DNA from: Phoronis australis
Taxonomy: Eukaryota > Phoronida > Phoronidae
Assembly: GCA_002633005.1 (NCBI GenBank)
Contig: NMRA01000047.1
Coordinates: forward strand, 436,913-500,912
Reading direction: 5' to 3'
Length of the DNA stretch: 64,000 nt
Shown: piece by piece, positions 56,301 through 64,000 of the stretch
How positions within the stretch are numbered: position 1 is the stretch's first letter
Layout: each line of letters opens with the position of its first letter
Made by a program: the position numbers and the translations under genes
Notes under the pieces: generated by a model
Told to the model about the DNA's origin: nothing
Databases searched by the model: none
The model's input: the letters and a program-made list of their open reading frames with translations, nothing else

Positions 56301-59300
56301 NNNNNNNNNNNNNNNNNNNNNNNNNNNNNNNNNNNNNNNNNNNNNNNNNNNNNNNNNNNNNNNNNNNNNNNNNNNNNNNNNNNNNNNNNNNNNNNNNNNN
56401 NNNNNNNNNNNNNNNNNNNNNNNNNNNNNNNNNNNNNNNNNNNNNNNNNNNNNNNNNNNNNNNNNNNNNNNNNNNNNNNNNNNNNNNNNNNNNNNNNNNN
56501 NNNNNNNNNNNNNNNNNNNNNNNNNNNNNNNNNNNNNNNNNNNNNNNNNNNNNNNNNNNNNNNNNNNNNNNNNNNNNNNNNNNNNNNNNNNNCATCATCA
56601 TAACCCTGTTGTCATTACATCATCATAACCCTGTTGTCATTACATCATCGTAACCCTGGTGTCATTTCATCATAACCCTGGTGTTATTACATCATCATAA
56701 CCCTGGTGTCATTACATCATCATAACCCTGGTGTTATTACATCATCATAACCCTGGTGTCATTACATCATCATAACCCTGGTGTCATTACATCATCATAA
56801 CCTGGTGTCATTACATCATCATAACCCAGTGTTTTATCCCCATTCTCTCAGTCCCAGTTTCTGTTGTGAGTTAGTGATGCAGTATAAGTAGATTAATCCA
56901 TGCTGGGAACTACTTTCCAATGCATATTTCAATTCTTGGGTTTTTGTAGACAAAACTGCTTTTATTTCACCAATTTTGAAAATTCAAAAACCTACAAACT
57001 TTTACTCCCCGTAGTTTCCATGTCCCTAAAAGAAAGCAACCAAGATGTGATGTCATAAGAAACAGTTATTACCCACACTATGTGACCTGATGAATTTGAG
57101 TCACTCTATTGATGATTAGCCCCCTAGTGAGAGCAGTTGATCTCATCACACTGGAGAAATTTCTCCAAATGGATTCTTATCTTGTTTAACGGGGCTGTTC
57201 ACAGAATGAATACCACTAACCAAGCCAGGGAGCAGAGAGGCACTGAACATCTAGATATGACTTTCCCACTTTGTTTTTCTTCCTTATTCCTTGTTAGAAT
57301 GAATGCTGTTACCAACCAGGGACTTATTGGTAACAATTTTGATTAGCAAGTCAGATTTTGTCTGACCAAGACATCTTTCTCCAGAAAATTTTTCTCATGT
57401 TCTGTTTGACTGCTTTGTTTCTACGCAGTGATGATTTTCTGTCTCGACAAAACAAGACAGTTGTATTCCTGGAGTGAATATCATACTTTGAGACGTACTA
57501 GTATTGTCAACGCTTTGAGACGTACTAGTACGTTGACACTTTGAGATGTACTAGTATGTCGACACTTTAAGACGTCCTGGTATGTCGACACTTTGAGACG
57601 TACTAGTATGTCGACATTTTGAGGCATACTAGTATGTCGACACTTTGCAATAGCTTGTTGGTGATGAATTGATTAATAAGTGTCTATGTATTTTCTCACT
57701 AGTCACATGACCATCATATGACCATCATATGACCATCACATGACCAATACTGGCCAGGTATAGTTGGTATTCACTTTTTCACTTGCTTTGTTTTGTTAAT
57801 AGTTATTATAACATCAAATTTACATTGATACAGAAGATAGCTGCTGTGTTAATAGTGTTCCTAATGTTGTTACCTGTCAATCATATATCTAACACTAATT
57901 AATAATTGCAGGTGTTTCACATGTGGAGGTGACGGAAGAGTGACATGTCCCGTCTGCCATGGTTACCGGCGTCTGCGTCATTTTATCTTGTTAACGGTCA
58001 AGTTGTAAGTGTCATTGTCCATAATATAATGACAGGAGTCCTAACAACACTGATAGTTTGGTGATGTCTCACTAATATGACAGGAGTCATAACAACACTG
58101 ATAGTTTGGTGATGTCTCACCAATAATTTGCCAAAGTTATCCTTTACCATAATTCAAGTGCTTCCAACATTGTTCTCAATGCTCAGATAGTTGCCATGGA
58201 TCTGCATGAAGCACTAATTTTTCTGCTTTTTGTTCATGGAATTTAACAAAAAAAAATTTCATCTGCATTCCTTGTCATGAGGTTTTTACCTTATGTTTTG
58301 AGTATTAACTTTCAACAATGCCAGAATGTTTATCAGATGCAAAAGGTAATAACAACCATAGTGGAGTTTGCTGAAGCATTGATATGTCAGTAATGTCACT
58401 GGTCCTGAAGTCAAACATTGATATGTCAGTAATGTCACTGGTCCTGAAGTCAAACATTGATATGTCAGTAATGTCACTGGTCCTGAAGTCAAACATTGAT
58501 ATGTCAGTAATGTCACTGGTCCTGAAGTCAAACTTTGATATTTCACTACACTGGTCCTGAAGTCAAGTCATTAGCTGCCATTAAGGGAACCTTGTCTGAA
58601 TTCTAATGGAAATATTCTGAAAAGTGTAACATTTGAATACAAAAGCCTAATGTGGGCCTATTTTAAGTAAAAAATATGATAAAAATTATAATATTGTGTA
58701 CTGTCAATTTGTAATAATGGTGATGACTGTGTAATAGAACCATTAATGATAATATAATAGCTATAACATTTGCTCTTTATAATGTATTGCGTCCAGGTAT
58801 ACTGTGTTAGTTTGATGCCCTAAATATTCTGCCCTCAGTGAATTTATGTCTATCCTCCGTAAAGGCAATAGTCAGGTGTAACGTGCCCGTATTTTGAGAA
58901 CCAGTTTGATGCCCGTTATGTAGTGGGGAAAACTGGTTCTCAAAATTTGGGCACATTATATCCTCAGTAAATACTGTGTGAGGGCCCTCTTGGAAAGCAG
59001 TGCTATCACTGAAGAGGCCACCCTCATTTTAAACATCACATATAAATAAATAAAAAAATAAATGTCTTTAGTAAATGCTCTGTTTGTCTTTAGTAAGACG
59101 CATGATGATGATCATGTGATTGAGGAGACGGACATGCCAGATAAACTAGTGGAAGACGTCGGCGGTATTGTCATATTTGAGCAGACATTACCTATGGTAG
59201 GTACACGTAACTGTTGTGAAGGTTTATTTCGTATGCTTTGCTCTGTCTGAGTGTTTAATCCTTGACTTGCATGATACACTGGATGCCTCAGAACCCTTGT

Positions 59301-60295
59301 ATTTCTTATGACACATTTTATGCAAATTCAACTCATGTTTGAGGCTTAATAATTTAAAAGTGAACGTTATTCATGCAAGTCAACTGATATTTCTTTGTTG
59401 AGTATTTACAACTTTGGCTAAAAATAATTTGTTCTGGTTTGTTTTCTTTTGAAAATTGATTTGATTGTGTATTCTTAAGTTGTTATCTATCCTCAAAATT
59501 CTACCTGTGAGGTCAACGCTTGCAATGCCGGTGCATTGTATTGTGTCTTTTTGAAAGGTTGTGAACATAACTAAAATTGATGCAGTGGGCACTTATTTTT
59601 ATGAGTTGCGAGACTAGATACACGTAATATGCCTTTTTCTTGCATGAATTCAAGATTTTTCACTTTCTATGTAGTAGTAGACAGTGCAGCCATCTATTAG
59701 TTAATTGCAGATCATGTTCAGCCAACCTGTTACAAAATAATCTATCACTTTGTCCAGGTATTTCCAATTACGGCCTACCCTGTTGGACAGATCAACGAGC
59801 GCTCCATTGCCTTCGTCGAGTTACACCAAACGAAATGGCCAGACAAACGCATTCTGCAACAGGTTAGAAAACTGCAACTTTGTCACTGTGTAAAAACTTT
59901 CGTGCAGCACATGCTATATAAAGCCAGAGCCTCGTGACATAAAATTTCTATGTTTGATTTGTAGCAATAACATCTTGCACTTGCCTATATGTTGCTTTCA
60001 TAGATTGTTGGACAGCTTTTGACATCTTTCATCATCGCGCAGTTGTGCATCCTGGGTAAGTGACTGTAGAATGTTGGTGCCAGACTCAACAATTTAGGTT
60101 GTTTTAGGATCACTATATGAATAACATGGAATATACTTTACTTTGTAGCGTCAAACACTGAAAGCTGTTCCTGTGACGGAAGTTGCTTATAAGTGGAAAG
60201 ATGTCAACACAAGATTCTGGGTTTACGGAACAAGCAGAGAGGTGTATGCCCCTGACTATCCACAGCAGTGCTGCTGGGGATGTCAGATCTTGTGA
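50383..60295 (+). CDS. SSUH2-like: SSUH2-like cysteine-rich protein (interrupted by assembly gap)
   Basis: Exons read at 50383-50389 (ATG, start MSN), 50839-50931, 51126-51260, 52588-52663, 52974-53103, 54794-55006, one or more lost in the gap 55860-56592, then 57912-58004, 59094-59196, 59758-59862 and 60149-60295. Blocks typical of SSUH2 homologues appear in order: AALGPPPPSLVYSLPPEAP, EYVAQQCCYGKGCAEQMDI, YKLESYCEGRST, a VPHTSEVR block before the zinc-binding region, CFTCGGDGRVTCPVCHG (DnaJ-like C-x-x-C-x-G-x-G and C-x-x-C), IVIFEQTLPMVFPIT, and the end block FWVYGTSREVYAPDYPQQCC. The first C-x-x-C pairs expected before CFTC are absent and should lie in the gap. Known members are cytosolic or nuclear proteins linked to odontogenesis in vertebrates and to ssu-2 in nematodes; the biochemical role is unclear. 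Confidence 0.88.
50647..50754. mobile_element. 108-bp foldback element in intron 1 of the SSUH2-like gene
   Basis: A 31-base inverted repeat (ACAAACTTTAAAATTAGC at the outer end) with two mismatches encloses 46 bases. It is MITE-like; no clear target duplication was seen. Confidence 0.7.
51231..51438 (+). repeat. 52-bp minisatellite duplicating an exon end and its splice donor
   Basis: Four near-identical 52-base units. The first unit contains the last 30 bases of SSUH2-like exon 3 plus its donor (CAAG|GTGTGT); the other three repeat both. Reading past the first donor meets an in-frame TGA two codons on. Confidence 0.9.
51590..51780 (+). repeat. ~57-bp tandem repeat, family shared with 5567-5640
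   Basis: Three units of TTGTACCAGATGTGCGCAGG type, each with GGGCCCATTGCACTGATCAC. A single related copy lies at 5567-5640 in an OCA2-like intron. Confidence 0.8.
52119..52192. repeat. Two adjacent near-perfect hairpins
   Basis: 52119-52154 pairs 17 bases (CATTTTACTAAGTAATT) and 52155-52192 pairs 18 (TTGCAATGTTAAGCATTT). They abut with no spacer, in intron 3 of the SSUH2-like gene. Confidence 0.9.
53287..53352 (+). repeat. (ATT)n microsatellite
   Basis: ATT/GTT triplets in an SSUH2-like intron. Confidence 0.95.
54560..54743 (+). repeat. 20-bp minisatellite, ~9 copies
   Basis: Units TGAGTTAGTTGGCCCAATTT, ending ~40 bases before the acceptor of SSUH2-like exon 6. Confidence 0.93.
54794..55006 (+). 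CDS. SSUH2-like exon 6 (unusual acceptor)
   Basis: Frame and phase 0 require the exon to start at TGC (CYIYHGMLQYKLESY), preceded by CCAAAAAAG. The strong pyrimidine-rich acceptor GTCTTTAG ends 12 bases earlier at 54782, but using it would break frame with the exon ending at 53103. Either the downstream AG is used or a small intermediate exon is missing. A 20-bp minisatellite occupies the intron up to ~40 bases before the acceptor. Confidence 0.7.
55528..55859 (+). repeat. 40-bp minisatellite running into the assembly gap
   Basis: At least eight almost identical 40-base units (TGTGTAACAACAAAACATGT...). The run of Ns begins inside a unit, so array length probably caused the gap. Confidence 0.95.
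55860..56592. other. Assembly gap (733 Ns)
   Basis: Unsequenced stretch between two minisatellites (40-bp units to the left, 25-bp units to the right), inside the SSUH2-like gene where zinc-binding exons are expected. True length unknown. Confidence 1.
56593..56830 (+). repeat. 25-bp minisatellite, ~9 copies
   Basis: Units of ATTACATCATCATAACCCTG then GTGTC, starting directly at the gap edge. Confidence 0.93.
57486..57645 (+). repeat. 26-bp minisatellite, 6 copies
   Basis: Diverged units CTTTGAGACGTACTAGTATG then TCGACA, followed at 57708-57743 by short CATATGACCAT repeats. Confidence 0.9.
57912..58004 (+). CDS. SSUH2-like zinc-binding exon
   Basis: It encodes CFTCGGDGRVTCPVCHGYRR and then a beta-rich start (LRHFILLTVKL). 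Two C-x-x-C pairs 9 residues apart form the second half of a DnaJ-type zinc site. It starts in phase 2, so a preceding exon ending in two codon bases must exist between 55006 and here; none is visible outside the N gap. Confidence 0.88.
58028..58125 (+). repeat. ~51-bp direct duplication
   Basis: TATGACAGGAGTC-TAACAACA followed by GATAGTTTGGTGATGTCTCAC occurs twice, in the SSUH2-like intron just after the zinc exon. Confidence 0.85.
58379..58540 (+). repeat. 39-bp minisatellite, 4 copies plus a partial
   Basis: Units of GATATGTCAGTAATGTCACT then GGTCCTGAAGTCAAACATT. Intronic. Confidence 0.93.
58883..58954. repeat. 72-nt hairpin with ~25-bp arms
   Basis: Arms containing TTTTGAGAACCAGTTT and its inverse, two mismatches, ~22-base loop. 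Size is like a pre-miRNA, but a short foldback element is equally possible. Confidence 0.8.
60149..60295 (+). CDS. SSUH2-like last (or penultimate) exon
   Basis: It reads RQTLKAVPVTEVAYKWKDVN through VYAPDYPQQCCWGCQIL and TGA at 60293. The stop overlaps a perfect GTGAGT donor at 60292. Splicing there to a strong acceptor at 60746 continues in frame to another short tail ending AYRMCR and TAG at 60778-60780. Two C-termini are therefore possible. Confidence 0.85.
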   Translation, partial: RQTLKAVPVTEVAYKWKDVNTRFWVYGTSREVYAPDYPQQCCWGCQIL

Positions 60296-60319
60296 GTGAC
60301 AGGTCTGGTGGCCAATCCA

Positions 60320-60440
60320 CTGTCAGCACAAGGGTCTGGGTGTACGGGACTAGTGGAAGGGTGTATGGCCCTGACTATCCACAGCAGTGGTTCTGGGGAT
60401 GTCGGATTTTGTGAGTGACAAGTCTGGTAGCTAATCAGCT
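60320..60440 (+). repeat. Tandem duplicate of the SSUH2-like last exon's 3' part
   Basis: About 120 bases directly downstream repeat 60200-60319 with ~85% identity by eye. The copy preserves an open frame (VWVYGTSGRVYGPDYPQQWF, then WGCRIL and a TGA), the stop position and the GTGAGT donor. A CAG precedes the copied coding part. The Cys-Cys pair near the end is changed to Trp-Phe. Confidence 0.8.
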
Positions 60441-60746
60441 GATACCAAAAAGTCCATGTCAATCAAAGTATTCCAATGGACCTGTTCCAATATATTAGAA
60501 ATATTAAGTTGCATTACCCACAATCCTGTAGGCATGCAGTGAAGCAGTGATGTGACATTGTGATGTTCATTGTCTACTGAGGGATTTTGAATTTCATTTT
60601 TAACTTGATTATTGGAATGTAATCAAATTTATCCCATTTTTGTCATAAATTAGTTTGTTTGCGCTAGATGCCTCTAGTGTTAAGGAACAAGCTCTACACA
60701 GACTTATTTAGTTTTACAAAATGTGTAACTTTCATTTTATTTTCAG

Positions 60747-60780
60747 TATTTTAGGTTTAGCCTACAGGATGTGCCGCTAG
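60747..60780 (+). CDS. Possible alternative terminal exon of the SSUH2-like gene
   Basis: It follows a long pyrimidine tract and TTTTCAG. Joined in phase 2 to the donor at 60292 it gives FILGLAYRMCR and TAG. Position, phase and splice consensus all fit, but an 11-residue match could be accidental. Confidence 0.4.
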
Positions 60781-61952
60781 ACACTACTTGTAGCTCTCAA
60801 TCCACTGTTGTTCATTGTAGTCTGCTGCTGTCTGATCAGTTGGTTGATAGAAGTGATCTGTTGTACTATGCTAAATACATCTGTGGCTTTGATGATCTTA
60901 CAGTTCAGCTGTAGTTGGGGAAAATAGTGGCATTAGCAAATGTGAGCACAATAGAGTGAAATGTTTTTGGATATTGAATTGTCAAACGTTGTTATTTTGA
61001 TAAATGAAATAGCTTTATTGATATGAGGATTTAAATATTTACATTTCTATTGGCAGTATCTCTGATAGTCATTTACTGTGGGTAATCAGCCAGATGTGTT
61101 ATCTTATGCTCAGTCAGATTTTATTCTAGAATGGTTTATTTTTATTGTGAACTTGTGTGATACCAGTTTTTGGTACCTAAAATTTTGCCTAAGCAATTAC
61201 ATCAAGAATTAGACATCCTTGTCAGTTTGTGAGAATTCCAGCCACTCATGACCCCTTTTGGCCATTTTCAGATGGGAGCTTGGTTGTATTTTTTCACTGG
61301 TGCTCACTTTACTTTTTTACAGTGCTACGTTTCTGTTTAGACAGAGTAAGTACTCTTGTGGCATTGTTTGAAACAGTGTTAAGTTTGCATCTAGACAGGA
61401 CCCCTTTTGGCATTGTTTGGAATGCAGATGTGACCTTGTTGGTTTGCGTTAACAATGCAACTGCACATGTATGAAAGCACTCGGGATAACATTCATAATG
61501 ATGTTTTATTAAACACGGAATCTTTTGGCAGTTATTAGATATAATAAGTATCTACAATACTCTAGTCTTACTAAATTGTCAGGTTTGTGGTGGTTACTTG
61601 AATACAATTGTGTTGATAACATTTTTGAAGTGTTGTTTTTTTGTTATGTACATGCCTTTACTTAGAGTAGTTTCAGGTGAACTTAACTAACTAGTCATTT
61701 GAGAAGAAGCTGTAACACATTATATATTATTTGTTTTCTCTTAGAATGTTTATTACTTATACGGATTTTTACTTAATTCCGACAAGTATTTTGCTCTGTC
61801 GTCAATTTTTTTTTGTTCGCACTCACAATTTTTGTCCGATCCGCACAAAATTCGCACACGACGTGTAGATCTGGAAGTCTATTGTTTTTGGTCATGATCT
61901 GATTCAAAATGGCGGACGTGGTGGCCATTTTGTTTCCGGATTTAGAGTCAAA
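60781..61952 (+). other. 3' flank of the SSUH2-like gene
   Basis: AT-rich. ATTAAA at ~61507 is a weak poly(A) candidate. A GC-richer block with AAAATGGCGGACG from ~61905 leads into the tandem monomers. Confidence 0.35.
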
Positions 61953-63117
61953 TGCTCATAGAGACCGCATTTTTTTATGTACAGGGCTGAAAATTGGTAC
62001 AATTATTATACCACTTAAGTGCTACAACTGCGCCTAAATCGTTGACTTCCGGTCAAAGATGGCGGAAATATTGGCAATGGCGCATGCACACCTTGATATC
62101 TGGCCAAAAACGTTTTCTCCTGTAGAGGGCGCATTGGCAAACCAATCATTTTCAAACTGGTCACGTGTTCGTTGCTTTTAATTTGCTTTTATAAAATTTT
62201 GTTTAACCGGAAGTCACTTTCAAGATGGCGGCTTTAGCGCATTTTCACCCATTTTCGACTGTTCTGCGGTCGCATTTTTAATGGGAAGAGCAACTGATGT
62301 GAATTTTTGCATGTGGATTCCTTGAAGTATGTTCTTTCAAAAGTTCTCCGATAACGTTTTCCTCAAACTTACCGTTTTTGAGTTGACTTTGAATTTCAAA
62401 AAATGCAGAATTTCAATTTTCCGAAAAATTTATGGAATGTTGCAAAGCTATCTATTTAGATAGAGTTTTGAACGGGCTTTCAGAGGATAGTTTACATTTT
62501 TCGCTACGATGTCTACTTTTTGAATTATTCGAGATTTTCTGATAGCGCTGTTCCTTTGTTGACCGGGCTTGCTGCAATGAAGTTGGTTTAGCTTCTATTA
62601 AACAAGACCATGAAGACATTGCTCATGGAGGCCGCATATTTCGACGTACAGGGCTGAAAACTGGTACGATTTTTAAAGCACACAAGCGCTAGAACTGTGC
62701 GGTAAATCGTTAAGTTCCAGTTAAAGATGACGGAAATATCGGCAATGGCGCATGCACACCTCGATATCTGGCCGAAAACGTCTTCCCCTGTAGAGGGCGC
62801 ATTGGTGACCCAATCATTTTCAATCTCGTCACCGGTTTGTTTTGTTTGATTGGCTATTATAAGTTTGTTTAACCGGAAGTCACTTACAAAATGGCGGCTC
62901 TGGCGCATTTTCACCCATTTTCGATTGTTCCGCGGTCGCATTTTTAATGGGAAGAGCAAATGACGTGAATTTTTGCATGTGGATTCCTTGAAGTATGCTC
63001 TTTCAAAAGCTCTGCGATAACGTTTTTGTCAGACTTACCGTTTTCGAGTTATTTGACTTTATTTCCAAAAAACGCAAAATTTCAATTTTTTTCTAAGAGT
63101 TTACGGACATCATAGTG
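61953..63117 (+). repeat. Two tandem ~667-bp monomers in front of the LINE ORF
   Basis: Blocks starting TGCTCAT at 61953 and 62620 are homologous along their length. Shared segments include TACAGGGCTGAAAA, GGCAATGGCGCATGCACACC, TGTAGAGGGCGCATTGG, AACCGGAAGTCACTT and TTTTTGCATGTGGATTCCTTG. The second copy ends where the reverse-transcriptase frame opens. Confidence 0.85.
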
Positions 63118-64000
63118 ATGCAGAACGTCATTGGAAAGATCCCTGAAAGGATCATGGCACAAAGAATCACCAGGTTAATTGAACCCTGGCTCCTCCCAGG
63201 AATGGGTGCTTATCGACCTGGTAGAGATTCATGGGCCAATGCAGCTTCTGTTGCAGATGAGATATGGCAAGGTTTTGAAAACAAAGAAAACACTCTCCTC
63301 GTTGGCCTTGATCTGGAAGATGCGTACAATTCTGTTCAACTTCCAAAACTTGCGGATGGCATGCTTCATCTTGGTATTCCAGTACGATGCGTTAGATGGG
63401 TGATGAGTGCCCTCAACAGCCGGCGATGCATGCTAAAACATCGCACATGGCGTTCAGAATGGGTATCTGTCAACACAGGCTTACCCCAAGGTTCACCTCT
63501 GTCCCCAGTGCTGTTCAATATCTACACCCTCCCACTCGCCAGACTGAACCGCGCTGACTGCCGACTTCGCACCTTTGCAGACGACATGCTGCTGTCATCT
63601 CAAGGACAAACACATCATGAGATTCTACACAAAGCACAGTCTACATTGATGGAAATCTGCGAGTTTTGTGCTACCAGCGGAATGAGCTGCAATGGAGACA
63701 AATGTGAAGCTCTCTTTTGTACTCTGGACAATCGCCTCAGTGTTGATGATTTCCCTTGCCCTACCTACGATGGGAAGTTGATCGCAACATCCGACCACAT
63801 GCGTCACTTGGGTGTAGAACTCGACCGCAGGCTCAACTTCTCAACTCAAGTTAACAGTATGATCAGCCGTGCTAACAGAGGAATCAATGCCCTTAGGGCT
63901 GCGGCTGGTCGGAAGGCGGAGGAAAGGCACCTCGTCATGCTTTATAAAGCCCTGGTCACTTCGGTCTTCGACTACGCTCTCCCCATGATCAACATCAGTA
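63118..64000 (+). mobile_element. 5'-truncated non-LTR (LINE) reverse transcriptase ORF, runs off the window
   Basis: One open frame starts after a TAA at 63094 (first ATG at 63118) and is still open at 64000. It shows RT motifs in order: a finger/palm block ending PGMGAYRPGRDSW, motif A LLVGLDLEDAYNSVQ, motif B GLPQGSPLSPVLFNIY, motif C TFADDMLLSS, then the LGV block HLGVELDRRLNFSTQVN and the LYKALVTSVFDYALPM segment typical of LINE-type pol. There is no endonuclease domain upstream, so the copy is 5' truncated or starts internally. The frame is intact over 880 bases, suggesting a young or constrained copy. The clade (Jockey/I/CR1/RTE-like) cannot be fixed by eye. Confidence 0.9.

Noticed and set aside
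55834-56653. Long ORFs on both strands across 55.8-56.7 kb
   Set aside because: They consist of Ns from the assembly gap.
58286-58546. Minus-strand ORFs with repeated CLTSGPVTLLTYQ or MFDFRTSDITDIS units
   Set aside because: Two frames of the 39-bp minisatellite; since 39 is divisible by three, the array stays open by chance.

Overview
The window is a piece of an animal nuclear genome. It is AT-rich, its genes are split by GT-AG introns, and it carries many minisatellites, small inverted-repeat elements, tRNA-derived SINE remnants and part of a LINE. The protein families (an OCA2/P-protein anion permease, an SSUH2-type cysteine-rich protein, cholinesterase-like carboxylesterases) and the repeat load fit an invertebrate, perhaps a non-vertebrate deuterostome. 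The species cannot be fixed from the sequence. A 733-base N gap (55860-56592) and three single Ns in G/C runs show a draft assembly.

Layout. (1) About 2.0-21 kb, + strand: the 3' part of an OCA2/P-protein gene. Thirteen exons splice in one frame to the natural stop (546 residues visible), plus one possible upstream exon. Its 7.5-kb intron contains a complete antisense gene for an 810-residue ankyrin-repeat protein (11447-14657, - strand). A ~150-bp satellite with a ~449-bp three-unit higher-order period fills much of its last intron. (2) About 21-29 kb: intergenic, with a minisatellite, a small transposon with a 5-bp target duplication, and a few unassigned coding-like fragments. (3) 29.2-46.7 kb, + strand: a ten-exon gene that joins perfectly in frame into a 1114-residue protein made of two carboxylesterase domains in tandem. 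The first domain has lost its nucleophile, oxyanion hole and histidine. The second has an intact Ser-Glu-His triad. The chain has a signal peptide and ends in HEEL, an ER-retrieval-type tail. I consider this the most interesting object here. Its introns are crowded with non-autonomous DNA elements, including an 1811-bp TA-flanked element whose arms are inverted minisatellites. (4) 50.4-60.8 kb, + strand: an SSUH2-like gene. Part of its zinc-binding region falls in the assembly gap, and tandem duplication has copied one of its splice donors and most of its last exon. (5) About 61.9-64 kb: two 667-bp tandem monomers abutting a 5'-truncated non-LTR reverse transcriptase ORF that runs off the window.

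There is no operon-like organisation and no obvious shared pathway. The OCA2-like protein would act in an organelle membrane and the double esterase in the ER lumen. SSUH2 and the ankyrin protein have no function that the sequence itself shows. All exon junctions were read by hand from splice consensus, frame and phase; none is backed by transcripts.
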